A DNA stretch of 18,590 bases, from the NCBI GenBank assembly GCA_023442635.1, contig JAEZYR010000020.1, positions 1 through 18,590 on the forward strand, written 5' to 3'. Numbering within the stretch: position 1 is the first letter of the stretch; each line of letters begins with the position of its first letter. A program made the translations under genes and the position numbers. Under the pieces are notes generated by a model that saw nothing but the letters and a program-made list of their open reading frames with translations, searched no databases and was not told the DNA's origin. Of this stretch, positions 1-7,291 are shown piece by piece. The stretch comes from Bacillota bacterium (lineage in GTDB: Bacteria > Bacillota > Clostridia > Saccharofermentanales > Fastidiosipilaceae).

Positions 1-673
1 GCTGTTGATCATACGTTCTGACCTGACGCAAAAGTGCCAGAACCTGCTCGAATTTCTCAGCTTCCTTGACCTTGAGTTTTTGGCCCAGATCAGCCCTCTG
101 CCATTCGATGCCATCCAAACGGGGAAGCCGCTCATCGATCGTTTGCTTGGCCTCCATCACATAACCGTCACCATCGAGTAGAAGGCTCTCCCCATCAGCA
201 TCTGAGACATAGGCCAGGGGCTTTCGCTCCTTGATTTCGATGAGCATCGTCTGAGGCCATTGGGGGGTGATGTGCACCTCAGCCAAGCGGCCATCAGCCG
301 CCAATAGATTGGCCTCCAACTGGCCATAATGTAGGCCGCGCCAATCCCAAAAAGCTCCCTCCGAAGGTTCTAAGCCTGCCAACATAGATCGCCCCAACTG
401 TAAATCAGCGGCTTGAATGACTTCAGCTTGTGACAGACTGTGGATCCCTTCTACCTGAATCCGTTGCAGCCTAAGAAGAGGCGACTGAAAAAGTCCAAGC
501 AGAAGAAGTAGCAAGATCAGCAGAGTAGCGCCCCCAAAAAGCCAAAACCACCTTCGCCTTTGACCTTGTTTGGGTCGAGCTCGCCTTGCCCCCTTTGCGG
601 GCGATGCCTTTGGGCTTCTCGAGCGAGCTTTTCCCTGCCCTGCACCCCTTTTCTCCTGTCGAACAACCGCCAT
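1..673 (-). CDS. ftsQ: Cell division protein FtsQ/DivIB, C-terminal part cut by window edge
   Basis: This is a bitopic membrane protein of the divisome that acts with FtsL and DivIC/FtsB to control septal wall synthesis. I translated it by hand from an ATG at 671-673; 224 codons are open to the window edge and the stop lies outside. The first 41 residues are very rich in Arg/Lys and Gly (cytoplasmic tail). A leucine-rich membrane segment follows at about residues 43-63. Then comes a POTRA-like domain starting with the LQRIQVEGIHSLS stretch (about 69-81) and reaching the IEIKERKPLAYV stretch (about 145-156), both typical of the FtsQ/DivIB family. The start lies 4 bases after the murG stop, so translation is probably coupled; no strong ribosome binding site is visible. 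Position after murG fits the dcw order, though murC or murB often sit between. The family call is secure; whether it is closer to DivIB or FtsQ cannot be settled. Confidence 0.9.
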   Translation of the reverse strand, partial: MAVVRQEKRGAGQGKARSRSPKASPAKGARRARPKQGQRRRWFWLFGGATLLILLLLLLGLFQSPLLRLQRIQVEGIHSLSQAEVIQAADLQLGRSMLAGLEPSEGAFWDWRGLHYGQLEANLLAADGRLAEVHITPQWPQTMLIEIKERKPLAYVSDADGESLLLDGDGYVMEAKQTIDERLPRLDGIEWQRADLGQKLKVKEAEKFEQVLALLRQVRTYDQQ

Positions 674-677
674 CGTC

Positions 678-1826
678 TTATGTGTCGCTCCCGAGCAAAG
701 CCAGTAGCTCGTCCACGATGTGATCGGCTGCATCCAACTGAGCAATTCGCTGGTGCCGTCTTTCCATTTGAGTCTTTTTTTCTTCATCCAGGCAAAGCGC
801 AACAGCTTGCTGAATCGCTTCTGGTGAAAAATTTTGATCGGCTATCATCAAAGCTCCACCCACATCGACAGCAGCCTTGGCATTTAGGCTTTGGTGATCA
901 CCCGTCGCATAAGGATAGGGTACATAGAGTGCCACGCGTCCCAAACAGGCTAGCTCGGCACAAGTCAAAGCACCTGAGCGGCAAATAATAAGATCCGCTG
1001 CGGCCTGATAGACATCCAGGTTGTAAAGAAAATCATGTTGCATCAAGCGTGTATCTTGCTCGAGCCCTCTTGCCTTGATGTCTTGCTTAACCTCATCTGC
1101 CAAACGTTTACCAGAAACAAGAACGATCTTGAGCCAGCGCCCTGAGACGGCTTGAGGCTGCTGGGCTAGCCAAGCCAGCATAACTTGATTGAGCTTGCGC
1201 GCGCCAAGCGATCCACCTGTACAAAGAATAAGGAAGTCATCTGCGTCTATGCCTAAGGCCCTTCGTGCGTCCTCGCGCGAACGTTGGCGGTAGCGATCAG
1301 ATATAGGATTTCCTGTCCAAACACAGCGTTCGGCCTGTTTGAAATAGGGCTTAGCAGCTTCATAGCCTAGGCAAACGCAGGCAGCCTTTCGAGCGGCCAG
1401 GCGATTAGCTTGCCCTGGCATCGCATTCTGCTCGTGAATAAGATAGGGCACCTTATAGCGCCGGGCTGCAGCTAAAAGTGGGGCTGATACATAGCCGCCT
1501 GTGGCCACAATCGCTGCTGGTCGCTTCTCGCGCAATATTTTCAGGCACAAACGCCGCCCCCTTTGATAGTCAAGGAAAGCTTTGAACAAAGCCAAAGAGA
1601 GCCGTCTTTTGAAGGGCGAAGCTGGCACCGCAATAAAAGGCAAGCCCTCTCGCTCAGCTATCTCTTCTTCGAGGCTATGCCCAGCCCCAACATAGATGCA
1701 ACGAGCCTCAGCTCGTCTCGCCTTGAGAGCTGACCAGATGGCTAGAGCGGGCTGGATATGCCCCATCGTCCCACCACCCGTAAAGAAGAAGAGCGGCTCC
1801 TTGTCTGTATGTTGTTCATTCTGCAT
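678..1826 (-). CDS. murG: MurG, UDP-GlcNAc:lipid I N-acetylglucosaminyltransferase
   Basis: This is a peripheral membrane glycosyltransferase (GT28, GT-B fold) that adds GlcNAc to lipid I, making lipid II on the inner face of the membrane. It has 382 residues, the normal family length. The N-terminal glycine loop TGGGTMGH (16-23) is present. So are the HEQNAMPGQANR block, the GGSLGARKLN loop opening the C-terminal domain, the CRSGALTCAELA block and the YPYATGDHQ.NA block that binds UDP-GlcNAc. The ATG at 1826 is preceded by a modest AGCAGG. It follows ftsW after a 58-base gap that shows no terminator, and it is followed 4 bases later by ftsQ. All known key blocks are intact. The identification is secure. 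Confidence 0.97.
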   Translation of the reverse strand: MQNEQHTDKEPLFFFTGGGTMGHIQPALAIWSALKARRAEARCIYVGAGHSLEEEIAEREGLPFIAVPASPFKRRLSLALFKAFLDYQRGRRLCLKILREKRPAAIVATGGYVSAPLLAAARRYKVPYLIHEQNAMPGQANRLAARKAACVCLGYEAAKPYFKQAERCVWTGNPISDRYRQRSREDARRALGIDADDFLILCTGGSLGARKLNQVMLAWLAQQPQAVSGRWLKIVLVSGKRLADEVKQDIKARGLEQDTRLMQHDFLYNLDVYQAAADLIICRSGALTCAELACLGRVALYVPYPYATGDHQSLNAKAAVDVGGALMIADQNFSPEAIQQAVALCLDEEKKTQMERRHQRIAQLDAADHIVDELLALLGSDT

Positions 1827-1884
1827 GCGATCGCCTGCTTTCTAGATTAAACCTTCGCTAGCCTTATCCTGTTCTAGCTGTTTA

Positions 1885-3258
1885 TCACGTTCGCTCTGCT
1901 TTGCCTGTCTGCGCGTGATGAACTTGCTTCGCTTTTGATGCTTTTTTGCCTTGTGTTTCAGACTGGCCATGCCGAACGACATTCAGCAAGAGACCCACTG
2001 ACACCAAGAAAAAGATATTGGAACTTCCTCCATAGCTGAAAAAGGGTAGAGAAATACCTGTTGGGATGAAGATTTTGAGGTTAACAGCCATACTTAGCAA
2101 GGCTTGTAACGTGATGAGGCTCGTATAGCCCACCGCCAGCATGCGGTAATAGATACCTTCGACTCGCCTAGCAATCTGAAAGCCTAGAAAGCAAAAGCTG
2201 GCAAAGAGCAAAAGGACAAAAAAGGCACCGATAAAGCCAAATTCTTCGCAAATGACTGAAAAGATATAGTCATTGTGAGCCTCAGGCAGGTAATTGTTTT
2301 TTTGGATACTCGAACCGAGCCCCCTCCCCCAAAAACCGCCTGATCCGATAGCAATGAGCGCCTGATCGGATTGGTAACGATCGTCGCGCGAAACCGAATC
2401 ACCATCGATAAAGATCGCGATACGGCTGATGGCCTTACCCAAAGCACCCTGTCCGTTCGCATGAGCTTTGATAGCCTCGCCAAAAAAGATCCATATCAAA
2501 AGCAAAATCAGGACGAGCACAGCCGCTATCATCAGCATCAAAATCCAAGAACGTTTGGGGATTTTGGCCACACTCAAGATGGCCAAAAAGAGCAGACACA
2601 GCAGAAGGGCTGCTGACAAGTGCGACTGACGGGCTATCAATAAAATCCATAGTCCCAAAGCAGCCAACGGCAGACCAAAGTCAAAGAACAGCGGTCGCAA
2701 TAGCTGACCTGATGGGGAGTAACCGCGATAGGTCCTGGTCTGGCGCAAACGCGGAAGCTGACTGTAATAGTAAGCGCCAACATAGACAAGGACAATTTTG
2801 GCGATTTCAGTCGGCTGAAAGGTTACCTTCGGCAACAGGGGCAACCAGCGAGCATGGCCGTAATTGCGAATGCCCACAGGGGTGAGGACGAGAATGAGGA
2901 GCAAGAGCACAAAAGCATAGGCCAGCAGACAAAACTGTCGCCGTTTCAGACGGCCTAAAGAAAAACGGCTCACGAAGTACGCGGCCAAAATCCCCATGAT
3001 GCTAAAGACAACCTGTCTTCCCAAAAAATAGAGGCTGTTGTCATTTTCGTACCAGGCTTGATTCATGGATGCCGAAAAAAGCATGAGCAAGCCATAGCAG
3101 AGCATCACGGCTACAACGACGATGATGCCGTACGGGTAAATGGAGTGAGCCAGATCTGGCCGCTCTTCATCCGTCATGAGCAAGGAGCCGCTTTTAGAAG
3201 CTGAGGGCAAGTCCAGCTTGGCTTGCTTCTGCTCTTTTGGCTTATGAAATGAAAGCAT
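1885..3258 (-). CDS. ftsW: FtsW, SEDS-family septal peptidoglycan glycosyltransferase
   Basis: This is a polytopic SEDS membrane protein that polymerises lipid II at the septum together with a class B PBP, here probably the PBP encoded at 7292-9517. It has 457 residues. Family marks are FQPTEIAK (147-154), the SGGFWGRGLG stretch, the LPEAHNDYIF block with the probable catalytic Asp at 330, and the closing GISLPFFSYGGSS motif. A 40-residue hydrophilic N-terminal tail and a Lys-rich C-terminal tail are both cytoplasmic. The ATG at 3258 overlaps the end of mraY by 17 bases. A second ATG at residue 28 (3177) is possible, and neither has a good ribosome binding site. The spacing between this gene and mraY leaves no room for murD, which usually sits there. 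FtsW is preferred over RodA because of its place in the dcw cluster and the EAHNDYIF.V.CEE stretch. Confidence 0.95.
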   Translation of the reverse strand: MLSFHKPKEQKQAKLDLPSASKSGSLLMTDEERPDLAHSIYPYGIIVVVAVMLCYGLLMLFSASMNQAWYENDNSLYFLGRQVVFSIMGILAAYFVSRFSLGRLKRRQFCLLAYAFVLLLLILVLTPVGIRNYGHARWLPLLPKVTFQPTEIAKIVLVYVGAYYYSQLPRLRQTRTYRGYSPSGQLLRPLFFDFGLPLAALGLWILLIARQSHLSAALLLCLLFLAILSVAKIPKRSWILMLMIAAVLVLILLLIWIFFGEAIKAHANGQGALGKAISRIAIFIDGDSVSRDDRYQSDQALIAIGSGGFWGRGLGSSIQKNNYLPEAHNDYIFSVICEEFGFIGAFFVLLLFASFCFLGFQIARRVEGIYYRMLAVGYTSLITLQALLSMAVNLKIFIPTGISLPFFSYGGSSNIFFLVSVGLLLNVVRHGQSETQGKKASKAKQVHHAQTGKAERT

Positions 3259-4252
3259 ACCAACTGAGCAGGGTCAGCACAGCACCCAATAAGGTGACCA
3301 GGGTGAAGCGCCAGACAATCTGGGGTTCTGACCACCCTCCTAATTCATAGTGGTGATGGATGGGTGACATGCGAAAAATGCGCTTGCCGCCAGTTCGCCG
3401 AAAATAAGCTCGCTGAATAATGACAGAAAGCGATTCCGCACAGAAAATGAAGCCGAGCAGCAAGAAAACCCAAGGGCTAGCTAAGAACATGGCCATGGCT
3501 GAGAGTAGCCCACCCAAGGCCAAGGAGCCAGTATCACCCATAAAAATACGAGCTGGATGACGATTAAAGCACAAAAAGGCGAGCAAGGCGGCCACAAGAA
3601 TGCACATCAGACTGGTATAGCCAGCTGTACCTGGTCGTTGCAGAATGACGGCGCCAAGGCCTAGCACAGCAGCCACAGGTAGGCACAAAGTTCCTAACAA
3701 GCCATCCACGCCATCGGTCAAATTGACACTGTTCGTAATGTAGTACAAATAAATGACAAGCAGAAGTCCGTAGGGTAATTTCCACCATCCATGGATGCTG
3801 AAAAAGTAATGGGAAAAGGGCACGAGCAAGGCGGAATCAAAGCTGGGTAAAAGCAGGTACCACAGCACCAGCAGGACACAAAGAAGGAGCATGGGTACCG
3901 TCTTCCAAAAAGCACTCAGGCCTTCTTTGTTAATCCGCACCTTGATATAGTCATCCGCAAAGCCAATGGCGGCCATACCGAGCGTAAAGATGAGAATGCC
4001 AAAGAGGGCTTTCGCAAAAGGAAAGCTCCATGCAACAAAACCACCAAGAAGCAAGGTCGGCAACAGAAAAATTAGACCGCCAAAGGTGGGCGTGCCGCTT
4101 TTGGCGTAGTGGGTTTTGGGGCCTAGTTCCCGAACTTCCTGGCCGATCTTTTCTTTGCGCAGCCAGGGTATCAACACCCGGCCGATGATGTAGGCCAAAG
4201 CAAAAGACAAAAGGCTCAAAAGTAACGTTAAGGGCCATCGAAGCGCGTACAT
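3242..4252 (-). CDS. mraY: MraY, phospho-MurNAc-pentapeptide transferase
   Basis: This is an integral membrane enzyme that moves phospho-MurNAc-pentapeptide from UDP to undecaprenyl phosphate, giving lipid I, the substrate of MurG. It has 336 residues, a usual length. The catalytic and metal-binding parts are all visible: FADDYIKV with Asp100-Asp101, NSVNLTDGVDGL with Asp180 and Asp183, FMGDTGSLALGG with Asp240, and SPIHHHYE with His299-301. About ten hydrophobic segments can be read. The ATG at 4252 follows a strong AGGGGGA about 7 bases upstream and lies 12 bases after the murF stop. Its 3' end overlaps ftsW by 17 bases. The identification is secure. Confidence 0.97.
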   Translation of the reverse strand: MYALRWPLTLLLSLLSFALAYIIGRVLIPWLRKEKIGQEVRELGPKTHYAKSGTPTFGGLIFLLPTLLLGGFVAWSFPFAKALFGILIFTLGMAAIGFADDYIKVRINKEGLSAFWKTVPMLLLCVLLVLWYLLLPSFDSALLVPFSHYFFSIHGWWKLPYGLLLVIYLYYITNSVNLTDGVDGLLGTLCLPVAAVLGLGAVILQRPGTAGYTSLMCILVAALLAFLCFNRHPARIFMGDTGSLALGGLLSAMAMFLASPWVFLLLGFIFCAESLSVIIQRAYFRRTGGKRIFRMSPIHHHYELGGWSEPQIVWRFTLVTLLGAVLTLLSWYAFIS

Positions 4253-4264
4253 AAGACTTCCCCC

Positions 4265-5791
4265 TTATGATGAAGATGATGATTGCGCCAAGCAGCTTGC
4301 TTCGAGCGCTGGGATGATCGCCTCAAAGGCAAAACTGCGCGAGGCTTTTAGTAGCAACCAATCGCCTGCTTGTAGTGTCCATTGTAACCCTTCAATAAGG
4401 GCATCCCGCTCGCGATATTGATAAAGCGTCGAAGCCGAGGCCTGTTTCAGGTATCCTCTCGCCATGGCATCCGCCCAAGGTCCCGAAACAAAGAAGGCAT
4501 CAACTTGGCTAGCTGCAACAGCTTCTCCCAGAGCCTCGTGAATACGCTCGGCCTCACTCCCCAATTCAGCAATGCCCCCAAAAGCGACCACTCGACGCCC
4601 CGTTTGGGCAACCTGAGTCAAAAGGTCCAAAGCCGCAACGCTAGATTCGTAAGATGCATTGTAGGCATCATTGATGATATGGATGCCTGCTTCAGTCGTG
4701 TGGAGACGCTGGCGATCACCTTCGACCCTAAAGGTCAAAAGCCCCTCGCGAATCTCCTCGGTGCTGAGTCCATAATGGGTAGCCACAGCGATACCAAAGA
4801 GAGCATTCTGAATTTGATGCCAACCCGGTTGCTCAATCACAAAGGGACCCAGTTTGCCCTCTCCCTTTGCTGATAAAAAACGCACCCAAAAGCGGCTTTT
4901 GTTTTCTTGTCTCTCGATTTCTGAAGGCCAGTAACAAAGCATCTCTGCGGCGCTTTGCCCCTCTCTTGCGCTAAGCCCCCAGTGCTGGCACTGTGTCCAG
5001 CGCTCTTTTGCCTTCTCCTCGCTGCGACAAATAAGCACGGCTGGGCGCTTTTCCTTCGCGCATGCTGCCCACAAAAAAGCGTCTTCACCATTGAGGAAAA
5101 GTGGAGCTGTGGGTGCCAAGCTGGCAGCTAAACGCCATTTTTCAGCCAAAATAGCTTCTTGCGAACCGAAGTTTTCGAAGTGCGAGTGACCTACGGCCGT
5201 GAGTACAGCCGCGTCTGCTTGGGCCACCTCAGCCAAGGCCTGCATTTCGCCAGGATGGTCAATGCCCAACTCCAACACCAGGTATTCACGATCTTCATCG
5301 GCTGCAAAAATGCTTTGCGATAGGCCAATCTGGTTGTTCAAGTTGGCTTTGGTGCTGTGGACGCGTCTACTCGAGCAGGCAGCCCGAATCATTTCGCGCG
5401 TACTCGTTTTGGCATAACTACCACTCACCGCTATGACTTGGGCTGGCAACTGTTGACGATAAGCGGCAGCCAAACGCAAAAAGGCCTGCTCTGTATCTTC
5501 TACCAAAAAAGCCAAACAGCCTGGCGGCAATGATGCCAGCGCAAAACGGCGACTCAGCACAACGGCCGCCGTATCAGGACTCAGGCGATCGAGATAATGG
5601 TGCGCATCAAAACGTTGCCCAATCAACGCCACAAAAAGAGCACCACTCGTATTCTGCCTTGTGTCGCTCGAAACACAGTTGTAATAGCGGCCAAGGCGTT
5701 TCAGTGACTGGGGAGACAAGCGCTCTCCATCTAAATAGGCCTCGGCATTGAGCAGCTCAAGCAATGCATCACAAGGATAATGTTCGCGCAC
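4265..5791 (-). CDS. murF: MurF, UDP-MurNAc-tripeptide--D-Ala-D-Ala ligase, variant P-loop
   Basis: This is a cytoplasmic ATP-dependent ligase that adds D-Ala-D-Ala to UDP-MurNAc-tripeptide. It has 508 residues, slightly longer than usual. The N-terminal substrate domain contains SSDTRQ (41-46). The central domain has the P-loop GSYAKTS (124-130), TKANLNNQIGL (148-157), ELGIDHPGEM, the GHSHFENFGS block and a Lys at 218 in the place of the usual carbamylated lysine. The HQIQNALFGIAVA block and NDAYNASYESS (374-384) lead into the C-terminal domain, which ends in a KASRSF block. Two sites depart from the norm: Ala127 instead of Gly before the P-loop Lys, and NASY where MurF usually has NANP. The frame is intact and the rest of the family pattern is present, so I expect an active enzyme. 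The GTG start at 5791 has a good AGGGAGGT about 8 bases upstream. The C-terminus is a run of five serines. Confidence 0.93.
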   Translation of the reverse strand: MREHYPCDALLELLNAEAYLDGERLSPQSLKRLGRYYNCVSSDTRQNTSGALFVALIGQRFDAHHYLDRLSPDTAAVVLSRRFALASLPPGCLAFLVEDTEQAFLRLAAAYRQQLPAQVIAVSGSYAKTSTREMIRAACSSRRVHSTKANLNNQIGLSQSIFAADEDREYLVLELGIDHPGEMQALAEVAQADAAVLTAVGHSHFENFGSQEAILAEKWRLAASLAPTAPLFLNGEDAFLWAACAKEKRPAVLICRSEEKAKERWTQCQHWGLSAREGQSAAEMLCYWPSEIERQENKSRFWVRFLSAKGEGKLGPFVIEQPGWHQIQNALFGIAVATHYGLSTEEIREGLLTFRVEGDRQRLHTTEAGIHIINDAYNASYESSVAALDLLTQVAQTGRRVVAFGGIAELGSEAERIHEALGEAVAASQVDAFFVSGPWADAMARGYLKQASASTLYQYRERDALIEGLQWTLQAGDWLLLKASRSFAFEAIIPALEASCLAQSSSSS

Positions 5792-5812
5792 AATAAGACC
5801 TCCCTTTTAACT

Positions 5813-7216
5813 TTAGTCTATCTTCTTTTGAGGCTCTAACACGGGCTCTTTTGAGCAAAGCTCCAAGCGCCTAAAAACAGCCATCAGATCAGGTTCTCGG
5901 GTGTATGGAAAGCAAGCGAGATAGCGGCCTAAAATCCAAAAGTTGAAGGCCTCAACAAGCAGCTTCGTCCACGCTTCTTCCGCAGGTCCTTCCCCTCGCC
6001 AGAGTTCGACCGCTTCTGTCTCTGTTTCTCCTAATGGGTATAGGTTCAAACGCCATAGAGTCTGATCACCCTCGAAGCCGTTTTCCCAACACAGCGATCC
6101 CGTCTCTTGCTGTCCATGTTGCCAGACAGCAAAGTTCTGCTGCCAACAGCCTTTCGAGCTGATTTTTGCTTCTGCCATCCATAAGGCTGAGCTTGCCGCA
6201 GTCAATTTCTGGGCTGCTGAGCTGTGGCTTGCCTCAGTGTGGCTTTGCGCCAAGCTTTCTGGCAAATAGGAAGACCAATAGAAGTCCCAAGCGCTGGCCA
6301 AAGGGGCAAGTGTAGCCTGAGCCCGCTCGTGGACAGCTAGCACGTGCTCTCTATCTTTTTCACAGTCCACCGCAAGCCGCTCTTCTAGAACGGAAGTTGG
6401 AAGGTCTAAGCAGAAGTAATCAAGGCCCAAACAAGCCGCTAGCGAAAGCGCCGTTTCACGTTCCTTTGCATCGAGGCAAGAAATGGCCTGGGCTGGCATA
6501 TCTGCTCGGAGACGAAAAAAATGCTCACAGAGTAAGGCTGTCTCTTTTCCTCCTTCGGGCAAAATAGCCTGCCAGAGCTGAGCGGTCAGCCGAGTTCCGT
6601 CGTCTTGCCCAGGCCTTAAGTTCTCGCCAGGTTCAGCTTCAGAGAACCAACGAAAACAGCGTGGCAGAAGCAGATGGCTACCTCGCAAGGCGGCGTGATA
6701 GCCAGCTAATGCATAGCTGTAAGCTAACTCAGCTTCTTCCACCCAAAAACCATTCCGCTCACCAAAGCAGTCGTGGAGAGCGATGCCTTGTCGGGTTCTC
6801 GCTGCTACGAGGATGCAGGCCTTACCATCGTTGGCCTGAAAGAACTGTCGGCATCGTTCTCTGGCTTCGGCGTCTTCGAGGCAAAAAGCTGCATCCTCTA
6901 AAAAGTAAAGGTGATCCGCCTGCTGAAAAATAGCAAAATGCTGATGGTCATCTAGGTCGGCGGCCTGTTGGGCAATAAGGTCTTCTTTCTCCCCACTTCT
7001 CGCCTCGAGGCCTAAAATCTGAGCAAGCGAGATGCGCTCGATAGCGCGTACAACCTGCTCGCTGTCATCCAGCTGAGCTGAGCAAAGCCATGGCTCTAAA
7101 GACTTGCGAAGATCTCTATAGGTATAGAGGGCTGGCTCTGATTCGTGATGGGCATGATGACAGCCACATCCACATGACGTGCTGCAAGCTGTCTCAAGTC
7201 TCAAATCTTTTAGCAC
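5813..7216 (-). CDS. Unrecognised 467-residue protein with Cys/His-rich N-terminus, in the usual murE slot
   Basis: I do not recognise this protein. It starts at a GTG (7214-7216) with an AGAGGGGGA ribosome binding site just upstream, 75 bases after the PBP stop, and ends 21 bases before murF. It is therefore very probably translated and co-transcribed with division genes. The N-terminus holds a tight metal-site-like cluster, CSTSCGCGCHHAHH (residues 11-24: four Cys and four His). The rest is acidic and rich in Ala, Leu, Glu, Trp and Gln. I see no signal peptide and no membrane segment, so it is likely cytoplasmic. No P-loop or other Mur ligase motif is present, so it is not MurE, which normally occupies this place. 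The middle is helix-prone; the last third has many Trp residues. It could be a lineage-specific protein or a very divergent member of a known family. Function is unknown. Confidence 0.85.
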   Translation of the reverse strand: MLKDLRLETACSTSCGCGCHHAHHESEPALYTYRDLRKSLEPWLCSAQLDDSEQVVRAIERISLAQILGLEARSGEKEDLIAQQAADLDDHQHFAIFQQADHLYFLEDAAFCLEDAEARERCRQFFQANDGKACILVAARTRQGIALHDCFGERNGFWVEEAELAYSYALAGYHAALRGSHLLLPRCFRWFSEAEPGENLRPGQDDGTRLTAQLWQAILPEGGKETALLCEHFFRLRADMPAQAISCLDAKERETALSLAACLGLDYFCLDLPTSVLEERLAVDCEKDREHVLAVHERAQATLAPLASAWDFYWSSYLPESLAQSHTEASHSSAAQKLTAASSALWMAEAKISSKGCWQQNFAVWQHGQQETGSLCWENGFEGDQTLWRLNLYPLGETETEAVELWRGEGPAEEAWTKLLVEAFNFWILGRYLACFPYTREPDLMAVFRRLELCSKEPVLEPQKKID

Positions 7217-7291
7217 CTTTTCCCCCTCTAACTGGCTTATCTGCTTTTGCCATGCTATTTCTGCAACGCAAAGTCCCTGACACCATGAGCC

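Noticed and set aside
560..988. A 142-codon plus-strand open frame over the ends of murG and ftsQ
   Set aside because: It lies opposite two clear genes, has no family pattern and no convincing ribosome binding site.
4263..4285. A short TCA/TCT repeat at the murF 3' end
   Set aside because: It encodes a five-serine tail only; too short to argue for phase variation.
5813..7216. The unknown gene as a divergent MurE
   Set aside because: No P-loop, no carbamylated-lysine region and no ligase C-terminal motif can be found in it, although its position is that of murE.
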